Source: Brevundimonas albigilva
Lineage (GTDB): Bacteria; Pseudomonadota; Alphaproteobacteria; Caulobacterales; Caulobacteraceae
Direction of reading: 5' to 3'
Length of the DNA: 64,000 bases
Assembly (NCBI RefSeq): GCF_023503965.1
Contig: NZ_CP097298.1
Location: 434,001 to 498,000, forward strand
In this document: positions 22,150 to 33,880 of the stretch, piece by piece
How positions within the stretch are numbered: the first letter of the stretch is position 1
Layout: every line of letters begins with the position of its first letter
Translations under genes and position numbers: made by a program
Notes under the pieces: generated by a model
The model's input: the letters and a program-made list of their open reading frames with translations, nothing else
The model's database searches: none
Told to the model about the DNA's origin: nothing

Positions 22150-22689
22150 TCAGAAACGGACGATGCGGCGCACGCGGCTGTCGGGACGACGGCTTTCCAG
22201 CAGGGCCGCGCCGACGGCCGCCGCCAGGGTGGCCACCGCGATCAGGGCGCCGCCTTCCCGACGATGATCGTGGGCGTAGGCCGCCGCCTCGTCGGCGTAC
22301 CGGCGCGCGGTCTTGCCGTGCTTCTTCGCCGCCTTCCTGGAGCCCTTGCGCGCGGCGCGGAACCAGTCGCCGGCATGGTCGCGGGCGTCCTCGGCCACGT
22401 CGACGGCGCGATGGCGGGCCTGGCGCGCATAGTCGCCGGCGCGGTCGCCGAAGTCCTCGGCGCCGTGGCGGAAGGCGTCCATCGCGTCATGGAAGCGGCC
22501 GCGCAGTTCGGAGGCGTCCACCCAGCCGCGCGGGTCCATGCGGGTCTTGATGCGCTGGTAACGGGTGGGTCCGGTGCGCTGCGAGAGATAGACCGCCGCA
22601 GCGGCGCCCAGGACGATCAGGGCCAGGCCGCCGGCCGTCACGCCGGGGTGCTTGCGGACTTCTTCCATGGCGTCGAAATCGCGGATCAT
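22150..22689 (-). CDS. hypothetical membrane protein, 179 aa
   Basis: The layout is a short basic-acidic start (MIRDFDAMEEVRKHPG), one membrane helix (about residues 18-35, TAGGLALIVLGAAAAVYL), a charged helical centre rich in Arg, Ala and Asp (residues 55-140, YtxH-like in composition), and a second helix (GALIAVATLAAAVGAALLE) near the C-terminus. No catalytic motif is visible. It stands between serBA and hslO, divergent from hslO. Confidence 0.6.
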   Translation of the reverse strand: MIRDFDAMEEVRKHPGVTAGGLALIVLGAAAAVYLSQRTGPTRYQRIKTRMDPRGWVDASELRGRFHDAMDAFRHGAEDFGDRAGDYARQARHRAVDVAEDARDHAGDWFRAARKGSRKAAKKHGKTARRYADEAAAYAHDHRREGGALIAVATLAAAVGAALLESRRPDSRVRRIVRF

Positions 22690-22883
22690 GGGATGTTGAA
22701 CCTCTCGAGTGGTCGTCTGGAGCGAAATCGTTTTCGCGTCAGCGAAGGAGCGAACCGGAGCAGAAACGGTTCCCCGATCCGGCCAAGCTGGCGAAAAACG
22801 CGATCCCAGGCGCGCGACGCCCGCCGGCGCGACCGGGGGCTTACCATCGCCGTCCCGGGCGCCTAAATAGCCGCGATCCCGAC

Positions 22884-23831
22884 ATGACGACCAGCAAGGA
22901 CGCCGCCGTGACCGATCACGCGCCCCATTCCCCCGTTTCCGACGACCTGGCCGCCGCCTTCCAGATCGAGGGCTGGCCCGTGCGCGGCCGCCTGGTCCGC
23001 CTGGGCGCCGCCATCGACAAGATCCTGAAGGCCCACGCCTATCCGGAACCGGTCGCCAGCCTGCTGGGCGAGGCCTGCGCCCTGGCGGCGCTGGTGGGCT
23101 CCAGCCTGAAGTTCGACGGCCGGCTGCTGATCCAGGCCCAGGGCGACGGTCCGGTGCGTTATGTCGTGGCCGACTACGGCACGGACGGCACGCTGCGCGG
23201 CTACTGCCGCTATGACGAGGCCGAGGTGGCGGCGGCCTCGCAGGGCTTTTCGCGGCCCGGCGCGCAGACGCTGCTGGGCAAGGGCGTCTTCATCATGACG
23301 CTGGACCGCGGGCCCGACTTCGAACGCACCCAGGGCATCACCCCGATCGAGGGCGAGAGCCTGTCGCTGTGCGCCGAACACTATTTCGAACAGTCCGAAC
23401 AGGTGCCGACCAAGGTCCGCCTGGCCGTCGGCTCGGTCCAGACCGACGCCGGGGTCCAGTGGCGGGCGGGCGGCGCCATGATCCAGGTCATCGCCGGCGA
23501 CGCCGCGCGCGGCTCGACCGAAGAGGTGTGGGAGCGCACGCGCGCCCTGTTCTTCACCCTGGGCGACGACGAACTGATCGATCCGACGATCAGCCCGGAA
23601 ACCCTGCTGTTCCGCCTGTTCCATGAGGACGGCGTCCGCCTGGAGGGCGCCAGAACCCTGTCGGCCGTCTGCGGCTGCTCCAAGGACCGCATCGCGGCGG
23701 TGCTGGCTTCGTTCGAGCCGAAGGAGCGCGACGACATGGTCGAGGCCGACGGCAAGATCCGCGTCACCTGCGAATACTGCGCGACGGTCTATGAACTGGA
23801 GCCCGACGACGTGGTGACGGCGCAGATCTGA
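22884..23831 (+). CDS. hslO: redox-regulated chaperone Hsp33
   Basis: Hsp33 is a cytoplasmic holdase switched on by oxidation of a zinc centre. The C-terminal cysteines are present as VCGCSKDRI and, 29 residues later, CEYC, the family CxC...CxxC pattern. The core shows DGPVRYVVADYGTDGTLRGY, LLGKGVFIMTLDRG and GESLSLCAEHYFEQSEQVPT. Length (315 aa) fits the family; the first 15 residues are less conserved, and GTG 22908 is an alternative start. It is transcribed alone towards phoB. Confidence 0.95.
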   Translation: MTTSKDAAVTDHAPHSPVSDDLAAAFQIEGWPVRGRLVRLGAAIDKILKAHAYPEPVASLLGEACALAALVGSSLKFDGRLLIQAQGDGPVRYVVADYGTDGTLRGYCRYDEAEVAAASQGFSRPGAQTLLGKGVFIMTLDRGPDFERTQGITPIEGESLSLCAEHYFEQSEQVPTKVRLAVGSVQTDAGVQWRAGGAMIQVIAGDAARGSTEEVWERTRALFFTLGDDELIDPTISPETLLFRLFHEDGVRLEGARTLSAVCGCSKDRIAAVLASFEPKERDDMVEADGKIRVTCEYCATVYELEPDDVVTAQI

Positions 23832-23839
23832 GACCTGCC

Positions 23840-23890
23840 TCAGACCAGCATGAAGACGGCGTCGCCGAAGTTGCGCATGACGTCGGACAT
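23840..23890 (-). CDS. putative 16-aa peptide downstream of phoB
   Basis: A tiny frame, MSDVMRNFGDAVFMLV, begins just after GGGGAGGGG (4 bases before ATG) and lies 99 bases downstream of phoB on the same strand. An inverted repeat (CATGAC-TCGT-GTCATG, 23904-23919) lies 13 bases upstream of the start. The frame is too short for codon statistics and may be chance; I list it because of the unusually strong ribosome site. Confidence 0.25.
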   Translation of the reverse strand: MSDVMRNFGDAVFMLV

Positions 23891-23989
23891 CGCCCCTCCC
23901 CTGCATGACTCGTGTCATGAGGCGACGGCGAAGGCGGACGGATGCGCGTTGCGGGAATTTGACGCGAAGCTTGCGCTCGCGGTCCGCGA

Positions 23990-24682
23990 TCAGCCTTCCA
24001 GATCGAGCGAATAGCCGGCCGAGCGGACGGTGCGGATCGGATTGGCGCTGTCGTCGCCGATGGACAGGGCCTTGCGCAGGCGGCCGACGTGGACGTCCAC
24101 GGTGCGCGCCTCGACATAGACGTCGGAGCCCCAGACCGCGTCCAGCAGCTGCTCGCGGCTGAACACGCGGCCGGGATGCTGCATGAAGTGGTCCAGCAGG
24201 CGGAATTCGGTCGGCCCCAGATGGACCTCCTGGCCCGAACGCTTCACCCGGTGCGAGACGCGGTCGATGACGATGTCGCCGTGGTTCAGCCGGTCGTCGG
24301 CCAGACCGGGCCGGATGCGGCGCAGGACGGCCCGGATGCGGGCGATCAGTTCGACCATCGAGAACGGCTTGGTCAGATAGTCGTCGGCGCCCGTGTCCAG
24401 CCCGCGCACCCGGTCGCTTTCCTCGCCGCGCGCGGTCAGCATGATGATCGGCAGGTTGCGCGTCTCGGCCTTGCCGCGGATGCGGCGGCAGACCTCGATC
24501 CCCGACAGCTTGGGCAGCATCCAGTCCAGCAGCACCAGGTCCGGCAGCCGTTCCTCGACCTGAAGCATTCCCTCCTCGCCGTCGGAGGCGACGGTGACGT
24601 CGTAGCCTTCCTTTTCGAGGTTGTACTGAAGCAGGGTCGCCAGCGCGTCCTCGTCTTCCATCACAAGGATATAGGGCTGCAC
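23990..24682 (-). CDS. phoB: phosphate regulon response regulator PhoB
   Basis: An OmpR-type regulator of 230 residues. The receiver domain (1-120) has the acidic pair in MEDEDALA, phospho-acceptor Asp in LVLLDWMLP, Thr/Lys in MLTARGEE and TKPFS. The winged helix (130-228) has EVHLGPTEFRLLDHFMQHPGRVFSREQLLDAVWG. It is activated by PhoR during phosphate starvation and binds Pho boxes, two of which lie in this operon. It is the last gene of phoR-pstC-pstA-pstB-phoU-phoB, 20 bases after phoU. Confidence 0.95.
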   Translation of the reverse strand: MQPYILVMEDEDALATLLQYNLEKEGYDVTVASDGEEGMLQVEERLPDLVLLDWMLPKLSGIEVCRRIRGKAETRNLPIIMLTARGEESDRVRGLDTGADDYLTKPFSMVELIARIRAVLRRIRPGLADDRLNHGDIVIDRVSHRVKRSGQEVHLGPTEFRLLDHFMQHPGRVFSREQLLDAVWGSDVYVEARTVDVHVGRLRKALSIGDDSANPIRTVRSAGYSLDLEG

Positions 24683-24702
24683 GTCGGTTCTCCGGTCTCG
24701 GC

Positions 24703-25434
24703 TCAGTGCGTGTCGGTGGACAGGTTGGGGGTCGGAGACTCGTCCTCGGCCGTCGGCATGGCGCGCGGACGGTCGCCGACGATCTCGTCGCCGGTGATCT
24801 CGTAGTGGACGGTCTCGGCGATGTTGGTGGCGTGGTCGCCGATCCGTTCCAGGTTCTTGGCCATGAACAGCAGATGGGTGCAGGCGCCGATCGTGCGCGG
24901 GTCGCCCATCATGTAGGTCAGCAGTTCGCGGAACAAGGCGTTGTAATGCTCGTCCACCTCGTCGTCGGTCTGCCAGACGGCGACGGCGCGGTCGATCTCG
25001 GAGGCGGTGTAGGCATCCAGCACGTCGCGCAGGCGGTTGGACACCAGCCGCCCCATCCGCTCGATCGAGCGGGTCAGCGGCTGCATCGGCTCGACCTCGG
25101 CCAGGATCAGCGCGCGCTTGGCGATGTTCTTGGCCAGGTCGCCGGTGCGCTCCAGGTCCGAGGCCATCTTGATCGCGCCCAGCGTCTTGCGCAGGTCGCT
25201 GGCGACCGGCTGGCGCAGGGCGATCAGCCGGATGGCCTTCTTCTCGATATCGCGATGCAGCGCGTCCAGCTTCAGGTCGCGATCGACCACCGCGCGCGCC
25301 AGGGCGATGTCGCGTCGGGCGACGGAATCGATGGCGTCCGCGACCTGGGCCTCGGCCAGGCCGCCCATGCGGGCGACCTCGGCCGTGATCTGGTTCAGTT
25401 CGTCGCCGTAGGCCTTGACCGTGTGCTGGTTCAT
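24703..25434 (-). CDS. phoU: phosphate signalling protein PhoU
   Basis: A 243-residue helical protein with two PhoU repeats, each with the metal-binding E/D-rich helix pair (LGAIKMASDLERTGDLAKNIAKRA near 90 and HLLFMAKNLERIGDHATNIAETV near 195). It links the Pst transporter to PhoR and dampens Pho signalling. The C-terminal tail (DRPRAMPTAEDESPTPNLSTDTH) is family-variable. It begins 4 bases after pstB. Confidence 0.95.
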   Translation of the reverse strand: MNQHTVKAYGDELNQITAEVARMGGLAEAQVADAIDSVARRDIALARAVVDRDLKLDALHRDIEKKAIRLIALRQPVASDLRKTLGAIKMASDLERTGDLAKNIAKRALILAEVEPMQPLTRSIERMGRLVSNRLRDVLDAYTASEIDRAVAVWQTDDEVDEHYNALFRELLTYMMGDPRTIGACTHLLFMAKNLERIGDHATNIAETVHYEITGDEIVGDRPRAMPTAEDESPTPNLSTDTH

Positions 25435-25438
25435 CGGA

Positions 25439-26314
25439 TTAGCCGAAGCGTCCCGTGATGTAGTCGAGCGTGCGCCGCTCGCGCGGATTCTGGAAGATGG
25501 TCTCGGTGTCGCCGGTCTCGACCAGGCGGCCCATGTGGAAGAAGGCGGTGCGCTGCGACACCCGCGCGGCCTGGGCCATCGAGTGGGTGACGATGACGAT
25601 GCAGAAGCGCTCGCGCAGTTCGTCGATCAGCTCCTCGATGCGCGCGGTGGCGATGGGGTCCAGGGCCGAGCAGGGCTCGTCCATCAGGATCACTTCCGGG
25701 TTCACGGCGATGGCGCGGGCGATGACCAGGCGCTGCTGCTGGCCGCCCGACAGGCCCATGGCCGAGGACTGGAGGCGGTCGGCGACCTCCTCCCACAGTC
25801 CGGCGCGCTTCAGGGCGCTTTCGACCACGCCGTCCATCTCGGACTTGGCCGAGACAAGGCCGTGAATCTTGGGTCCGTAGGCGACGTTCTCGTAGATCGA
25901 CTTGGGGAACGGGTTCGGGCGCTGGAAGACCATGCCGACGCGGGCGCGCAGCAGCACCGGGTCGATCGAGCGGTCGTTGATGTCCTCGTCGTCCATGGCG
26001 ATCCGCCCCGTGACCTTGGCCCCCGAGATGGTGTCGTTCATGCGGTTCATGGTCCGCAGGAAGGTGGACTTGCCGCAGCCGGACGGGCCGATCAGGGCCG
26101 TGACGGTCTTGTCCGGGATGTCAAGCGAGACGTCGTACAGCGCCTGCTTGCCGTCATAGAAGACCGACACGTCGCGCGCGGCGATCTTGATCGGTCCGCT
26201 CGGCGGCGTGTCGACCACCGTGGGGCCGGGCGCCGGTTCGGCGTCCTCCATGCGGGGCTCGGGCCGGTCGGGCGTCTGGGCGGGCGCGGCCTCGGGCAGC
26301 ACCTGCCCGCCCAT
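25439..26314 (-). CDS. pstB: phosphate ABC transporter ATP-binding protein PstB
   Basis: The ATPase of the Pst phosphate importer. Walker [12 protein letters not shown]-loop [10 protein letters not shown], signature LSGGQQQRL, Walker [13 protein letters not shown] and H-loop THSMAQA are all present. The N-terminus before [10 protein letters not shown] is an acidic Pro-rich extension. The frame stays open upstream to the pstA stop without an in-frame ATG; an ATG at 26382 in another frame would read [14 protein letters not shown] if one A were added, so the true start may be there. About 291 residues from ATG 26314. Confidence 0.95.
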   Translation of the reverse strand: MGGQVLPEAAPAQTPDRPEPRMEDAEPAPGPTVVDTPPSGPIKIAARDVSVFYDGKQALYDVSLDIPDKTVTALIGPSGCGKSTFLRTMNRMNDTISGAKVTGRIAMDDEDINDRSIDPVLLRARVGMVFQRPNPFPKSIYENVAYGPKIHGLVSAKSEMDGVVESALKRAGLWEEVADRLQSSAMGLSGGQQQRLVIARAIAVNPEVILMDEPCSALDPIATARIEELIDELRERFCIVIVTHSMAQAARVSQRTAFFHMGRLVETGDTETIFQNPRERRTLDYITGRFG

Positions 26315-26386
26315 GCGCGGAGCCTGCGTCGGGTCGCCGCCGTCGTTGTGGCCGTCGGGTGCGCGGAAGATCGGAACTTCATTCTC

Positions 26387-27687
26387 TTACCACCGACGCT
26401 CGAAGCGCCGCCTCAGGATGATGGCCGCCGCGTTCATCACGATCATGAAGGCCAGCAGGACCATGATCGCGGCGGCGGTGCGTTCGTGGAACGCCCGCTC
26501 GGAGGCGTTCTCCCAGATGTAGATCAGCGACGGCAGGGCGCCGACCGGCTGGTCGATGGCGTGGGGCACGCCCGGCACGAAGCTGACCATGCCGATCAGC
26601 AGCAGCGGGGCGGTCTCGCCCAGGGCGTGGGCCATCGAGATGATGGCGCCGGTCATGACGCCGGGCATGGCCAGCGGCAGGACGTGACTGAACACCGTCT
26701 GGGTGCGGCTGGCGCCCATCGCCAGGGCCGCCTCGCGATCGACGGGGGCACCGCCTTCAACGACGAGCGCGTGGCGATGATCAGGGTGGGCAGGGCCATC
26801 AGCGCCAGCACCAGGCCGCCGACGATCGGGCTGGCGCGCGGCAGGTGCATCCAGTTGATGAACAGCGCCAGGCCCAGCAGGCCGTAGACGATCGAGGGCA
26901 CCGCGGCGAGGTTGTTGATGTTGACCTCGATGATGTCCGTCAGCTTGTTCTTGGGCGCGAACTCCTCCAGCCAGACGGCGGCGCCGACGCCCAGCGGAAT
27001 GGCGATCAGGGCGGTGACCATCAGCATCAGGGCCGAGCCGACCACGGCGCCCAGGACCCCGGCGATCTCGGGCTGGGTGGAATCGCCGTTGGTGAACAGG
27101 GCGGTGTTGAAGTGCGAGCCGATCACCCCTTCGGCCTTCATCCGGTCCAGCCAGGCCAGCTGACGGTCGTTCAGGCGCCGCTGCTCCTGCGGCACGTCGC
27201 GGGAAATCTCGCCCTTCAGATACAGGTCGGCGTCGTCGGACAGCGGCGCCGCCAGCGGCACCGTCTCGCCGATCACGTCGCCGCGGCGGGCCACCAGGTC
27301 GGCGGCCACGAACTTCAGCTCCGACGAGAACAGGCCGCGCATGTCGCGCGAGACGTCGCCGCGGGCGTCGTCGGCGATCCCCCAGCGCGCCAGCTGCTGC
27401 TCGGCCGCCATCTGCTCGAAGTTGGAGCCTTGCGGATAGGCGCGGTCGACCTGGGCGGGGTCCATATAGACCGGGACCGTCACCGTGTGGGTGTAGAAGG
27501 CGGTGTGCCCCTGCTCGACGATGCGTCCTAGCAGGATGACCAGGAAGACCACGGCCGCGCCGATGGCCAGCTGCCCGTACAGCTTGAAGCGGGTCTCGCG
27601 CGCGTGACGACGCTTCAGCCCCGCGCGCAGCCGCGCGAGACGCTTGTCCAAGGCCGCGCCGACCTGTTCGGGGGTCGCGTCAGTCAT
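26387..27687 (-). CDS. pstA: phosphate ABC transporter permease PstA (frameshifted)
   Basis: A large PstA: an N-terminal helix (LYGQLAIGAAVVFLVILLGRIV), a long periplasmic insert (about residues 60-215, with SNFEQMAAEQQLARWGI) and the permease core (VVGSALMLMVTALIAIPLGVGAAVWLEEFAP, NNLAAVPSIVYGLLGLALF, TRSSLKAVPPSI). The frame breaks near 26740 where GATCGCGAGG should be GATCCGCGAGG, restoring SIREAALAMGASRTQTVFSHVLPLAMPGV, the EAA-loop that contacts PstB. Repaired length about 433 residues. The start overlaps the pstC end by 8 bases. Confidence 0.92.
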
Positions 27688-29113
27688 ACTGCTCTCGATA
27701 GGTCTGGACGATGCGCTGGGCGACGATGTTCAGCATCAGGGTGACCAGGAACAGGGTCAGCCCCAGGCCGAACGCCGACAGGGTCTTGGCGCTGTTGAAC
27801 TCCTGGTCGCCGGTCAGCAGGGTGACGATCTGCACCGTGACCGTGGTCACGGTGTCCAGCGGATTGAAGGTCAGGTTGGCGGCCAGGCCCGCGGCCATGG
27901 TCACGATCATGGTCTCGCCGATGGCGCGCGACACCGCCGCCAGCAGCAGGGCGCCGGCGATGCCCGGCAGGGCCGCGGGCAGCAGCACCCGCTTGACCGT
28001 CTCGGACTTGGTCGCGCCCATGGCGAAGGACCCGTCGCGCAGGCTCTGCGGCACGGCGTTCAGGATGTCGTCCGACAGCGACGACACAAACGGGATCAGC
28101 ATGATGCCCATGACCGCGCCGGCCGTCAGCGCCATCTGGTTCTGCACCAGCGCCAGATACTGGCCAAGGCCGTCCAGCGGCCCGCCGATCAGGAACAGGC
28201 CGATCTCGTTGAAGAAGACGCGCAGCGCCGGCCCCACGGTCAGGGCGGCGAAGAAGCCGTAGACGACGGTCGGCACCCCGGCCAGGATCTCCAGCACGGG
28301 CTTGATGACCGCGCGCGCGGTGCGGCCGGCGTATTCCGACAGATAGATGGCCGACAGCAGGCCGATGGGCGCCGCCACCAGCATGGCGATCAGCATGATC
28401 AGCAGGGTCCCGGCGAACAGGGGCACGGCCCCGAAGGCGCCGCTGGAGCCGACCTGGTCGGCGCGGATGGCGATCTGCGGGCTCCATTGCGTGCCGAACA
28501 GGAACTCCGTCACCGGCACGTGCTGGAAGAAGCGGAAGGCGTCGAAGGCCAGGGAGGCGATGATGCCGATGGTCGTCAGGACCGCCACCGCCGAACAGAC
28601 GAACAGCGCGCCCCAGATCCAGCCCTCGACCCGGTTGCGGGCCCGCACGTTCGGGCGGATCTGGCTGAAGGCGAACAGGCCGCCCATGATCGCGGCCAGA
28701 ACGGCGGCGACGGCGGCGCCCCATTGCAGGGTGCGCTCGACCCGCACCATGCGGCGCGCCTCGACCGGCAACTGCTCGGCCAGGGGGCGTTCCCAGATCT
28801 GCAGCGCGGGCTCGCCCCGGCCCAGACGGTGGGCGTCGGCGAAGAAGGCCTCGCGGCGGAAGGGTTCGAGCGCGGCGACGGCGTCGGGCGTGCCGGCGGC
28901 GGTCAACTGGCGCTCGATCGGCGCGGCGAAGATCCCCGCCAGCATCAGCACGACCAGCGCCGGCGCCGCGACCCAGATTAGGGCGTAGGCGCCGTGCTGG
29001 GCCGGACGCGAGTGCGCGCGGACGCCCCGAAACCGGCCTTGCGCCAGCGTCCGGCCGCCCACGAAGGCGGCGGCGGCCAGCGCTGCGAGAATCAGCAGGA
29101 GAATCCAGATCAT
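27680..29113 (-). CDS. pstC: phosphate ABC transporter permease PstC
   Basis: A 477-residue inner-membrane permease of the Pst importer. The N-terminal half has extra helices and a periplasmic loop (residues about 60-120) beyond the E. coli length. The core has FGAVPLFAGTLLIMLIAMLVAAPIGLLSAIYL, GVPTVVYGFFAALTVG and the EAA loop QSLRDGSFAMGATKSETVKRVLLPAALPGI. Upstream, overlapping the end of phoR, is a three-half-site Pho box, so this gene probably has its own PhoB-activated promoter. No pstS is adjacent, as in C. crescentus. Confidence 0.95.
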   Translation of the reverse strand: MIWILLLILAALAAAAFVGGRTLAQGRFRGVRAHSRPAQHGAYALIWVAAPALVVLMLAGIFAAPIERQLTAAGTPDAVAALEPFRREAFFADAHRLGRGEPALQIWERPLAEQLPVEARRMVRVERTLQWGAAVAAVLAAIMGGLFAFSQIRPNVRARNRVEGWIWGALFVCSAVAVLTTIGIIASLAFDAFRFFQHVPVTEFLFGTQWSPQIAIRADQVGSSGAFGAVPLFAGTLLIMLIAMLVAAPIGLLSAIYLSEYAGRTARAVIKPVLEILAGVPTVVYGFFAALTVGPALRVFFNEIGLFLIGGPLDGLGQYLALVQNQMALTAGAVMGIMLIPFVSSLSDDILNAVPQSLRDGSFAMGATKSETVKRVLLPAALPGIAGALLLAAVSRAIGETMIVTMAAGLAANLTFNPLDTVTTVTVQIVTLLTGDQEFNSAKTLSAFGLGLTLFLVTLMLNIVAQRIVQTYREQYD

Positions 29114-29204
29114 TCGGGGCCCGGTGCGCGTGCGCGAATCGTCGGAATCCCGAAAGCCCGGGACCGACCTGGCGCGTCTTCTGCCCGCGAATGGTCAGCG
29201 GATT

Positions 29205-29233
29205 AAGACGGCTCCATGACAGTTCGGTTACAG
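29205..29233 (-). promoter_or_regulatory. Pho box with three half-sites upstream of pstC
   Basis: On the plus strand three 7-base units with 11-base period: AAGACGG, ATGACAG, GTTACAG, each separated by 4 bases. On the minus strand these read as the PhoB direct repeat CTGTCAT/CTGTAAC/CCGTCTT. Each matches the Pho half-site at 5 or more of 7 positions. It lies 91-120 bases before the pstC start and overlaps the phoR stop. Confidence 0.75.
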
Positions 29234-30649
29234 CGACGCCGGGATGGAGGCCTGGGTCGAGGGGGCGTCGGCGCGCCGCTTGCTCGCCATCGGGAACCAG
29301 GCGGTGAAGGCCGCGCCCTGGCCCGGCGCGCTTTCCACCACCAGGCCGCCCTGGTGGCGGTTCATGATGTGCTTGACGATCGCCAGCCCCAGGCCCGTGC
29401 CCTGCCGCTCGCCGCTTTTCTGGCCTTCGACGCGGTAGAAGCGTTCGGTCAGTCGCGGCAGATGCTCGCGGGCCATGCCCGGCCCGTGATCGCGCACGGT
29501 GACGGCCGCATAGACGAGGCCGGCCGTGCGGTCGGGCGTCACCAGCGGCAGGCGCGTCGCGCCGGGCATCCGCGACGCCCAGGCCTCGTCGAACGACAGA
29601 TCGGCGCGGACGGTGATCTCGACCACGCCCCCCGCCGGCGAATATTTGACGGCGTTGTCGAGCAGGTTCTGCACCACCTGGACGATCTCGTCCCGGTCGC
29701 CGCTGACCGACGCCCGCGCCTCGCCCTGGTCAAGCACCACGCTGACGTCCTTGCTCCGCACGATAACGCTGACCGCGTCGACGACGTCGGAGGCGGCGCG
29801 GTCCAGGTCGACGCGGCCCGACGGCGGGATGTGCTCGTTGAGCTCGATCCGGCTGAGCGACAGCAGGTCGGCGACCAGCCGGCTCATCCGGTCGGCCTGG
29901 GCGGCCATGATGTCCAGGAACCGGTCGCGCGCCACCACGTCCTCTCGCGCATGGCCCTTCAGCGTCTCGATGAAGCCGCTGAGCGAGGCCAGCGGGGTGC
30001 GAAGCTCGTGACTGGCGTTGGCCAGGAAGTCCACGCGCATCATCTCCATGCGGCGCACGTCGGTCTCGTCGCGCAGGACGACCAGGGCCAGCCCCTCGTT
30101 CGCCCCGCCCAGCGGCCGGGTCCAGGCGCGCCAGCGGCGATCCCTCTGTCCGCCGGTGGTGTAGTCGGTCGCGCGCGACACGCCGCCGAACAGCGCCTCG
30201 TCCACCGCCTCCAGCACGCCCGGCTCGCGGATGACCTGGACCAGCAGGCCGCCCTGCCGCTGCACGCGCAGCAGATCACGCGCCGCCTGGTTGGCCAGGA
30301 CGATGCGGCGTCCGGCGATGTCGTCGGGCTCTCCGCCGCTGACGATCAGCACCGGGTCTTCCAGCGCCTCGAACACGCGGTCGAGCAGGTCGACCGAGGC
30401 CGCGGGCGGGACGGCGGCCGCTCCGTCCTCGACGCGGACGGGCTCGACCTCCTGCCGTCCCGGCGCGTTCAGAAGCCAAGCCGCCCCCGTCGCCACCGCC
30501 GCCCCGCCCACCAGCCACGGCGCCAGCTGGGGATGGATGACCGCAAGGCCCAGCATCACCCCGACCGCGATGGCGACCGTGGCGCCGATCGTCCACAGGC
30601 GCGACGTCGAGATCGGCGCGACGGGCGATGGCGAAACCTCATAGGGCAT
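29228..30649 (-). CDS. phoR: phosphate regulon sensor kinase PhoR
   Basis: A 473-residue histidine kinase. Two N-terminal membrane helices (about residues 19-57) are followed by a PAS-like region (DRVFEALEDPVLIVSG), the H-box FLANASHELRTPLASL near residue 215, N-box LLDNAVKYSP, a G1 box DHGPGM and G2 GTGLGLAIV. It phosphorylates PhoB under phosphate limitation. It begins 58 bases downstream of a Pho box, so it is probably autoregulated, and leads the pst operon. Confidence 0.93.
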   Translation of the reverse strand: MPYEVSPSPVAPISTSRLWTIGATVAIAVGVMLGLAVIHPQLAPWLVGGAAVATGAAWLLNAPGRQEVEPVRVEDGAAAVPPAASVDLLDRVFEALEDPVLIVSGGEPDDIAGRRIVLANQAARDLLRVQRQGGLLVQVIREPGVLEAVDEALFGGVSRATDYTTGGQRDRRWRAWTRPLGGANEGLALVVLRDETDVRRMEMMRVDFLANASHELRTPLASLSGFIETLKGHAREDVVARDRFLDIMAAQADRMSRLVADLLSLSRIELNEHIPPSGRVDLDRAASDVVDAVSVIVRSKDVSVVLDQGEARASVSGDRDEIVQVVQNLLDNAVKYSPAGGVVEITVRADLSFDEAWASRMPGATRLPLVTPDRTAGLVYAAVTVRDHGPGMAREHLPRLTERFYRVEGQKSGERQGTGLGLAIVKHIMNRHQGGLVVESAPGQGAAFTAWFPMASKRRADAPSTQASIPASL

Positions 30650-30706
30650 GGTCGGGACGAATCTCGGAGACGGCGACGGACAAAGGCCATCCTTGCACGG
30701 ATTTCA

Positions 30707-30724
30707 TGACGGCGCTTAGACAGC
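30707..30724 (-). promoter_or_regulatory. Pho box upstream of phoR
   Basis: Minus strand CTGTCTA-AGCG-CCGTCAT: two 7-base half-sites with 4-base spacer, near the PhoB consensus CTGTCATnnnnCTGTCAT. It lies 58 bases before the phoR start, in the divergent gap with the MHYT kinase gene. Confidence 0.7.
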
Positions 30725-30800
30725 GCGCGGGTCGGAAACCGTACCGTCGTACCTTTTCTTTAGGACTTTGCGGTGAAGCTGGGCGCAGCGAGGGGATGCC

Positions 30801-33083
<2,283 letters not shown>

Positions 33084-33216
33084 AACCGACCTTAGGCGGT
33101 TGCGCGTCCGGCGCGATGCGTGTAATAGCCCGCGCTCTTGAATTCGAGGGTTCACACCCCCGCCGCGCGGGCCCTTTCGTCAGCGCGGCGTTTCCGTTGT
33201 TTGTTGAGGCAGCCAG

Positions 33217-33855
33217 ATGGCCGAGATCATTCTGAACGTGGACGTCCGTGAAGGCGTCGGCACCGGCGGCGCCCGCGCCGTGCGTCGCGCCGGCGGCGTG
33301 CCCGGCATCCTGTACGGCGGCGACAAGGCCCCGGTCGCCGTGTCGGTGAACGAGAAGGACTTCAAGAAGTCCCTCTACACCGGCAAGCTGCTGGGCCACC
33401 TGGTGACGCTGAAGTACGGCGACGAGACCCAGCCGGTCATCGCCAAGGACGTGCAGTTCGACCCCGTGTCGGACCGTCCGGTCCACTTCGACCTGATGCG
33501 CGTCGACGAGAAGGGCACCATCAAGATCGAGGTGCCGGTCCACTTCAAGAACCTGGAAGACGCGCCGTTCAACCGTCAGGGCGGTTCGCTGGAGATCGTC
33601 CGCCACGCCGTGGAAGTGTCGGTTCGCGCCGACCGCATCCCGGAAGAGCTGGTCGTCGACCTGATGAACCACAAGATGGGCGACACCATCCGCATCTCGG
33701 ACATCGACCTGCAGGGCGCCGAGCCGACCATCACCGACCGCGACTTCGTGATCGCCACGATCAAGGTCTCGTCCGCCGCCCTGTCGGCCGCCGCCGATGA
33801 AGCCGCCGACGCCGAGACCGCTCCGGTCGCGACCGAAGAGAAGAGCGAAGACTAA
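33217..33855 (+). CDS. rplY: 50S ribosomal protein L25 (long Ctc form)
   Basis: A 5S-rRNA-binding ribosomal protein. The N-terminal L25 domain (residues 1-95) has GTGGARAVRRAGGVPGILYGG, and the C-terminal TL5/Ctc domain has VPVHFKNLEDAP and VVDLMNHKMGDTIRISDID. The last residues are acidic and Ala-rich. It is followed by a terminator and then pth, the usual alphaproteobacterial pairing. Confidence 0.95.
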   Translation: MAEIILNVDVREGVGTGGARAVRRAGGVPGILYGGDKAPVAVSVNEKDFKKSLYTGKLLGHLVTLKYGDETQPVIAKDVQFDPVSDRPVHFDLMRVDEKGTIKIEVPVHFKNLEDAPFNRQGGSLEIVRHAVEVSVRADRIPEELVVDLMNHKMGDTIRISDIDLQGAEPTITDRDFVIATIKVSSAALSAAADEAADAETAPVATEEKSED

Positions 33856-33880
33856 GCGTCCCGCCCTTCACCAAGATCAC

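Noticed and set aside
33110..33180. possible tRNA or small RNA upstream of rplY
   Set aside because: GAGGGTTCAC resembles part of a T loop but no acceptor stem or anticodon arm can be formed.
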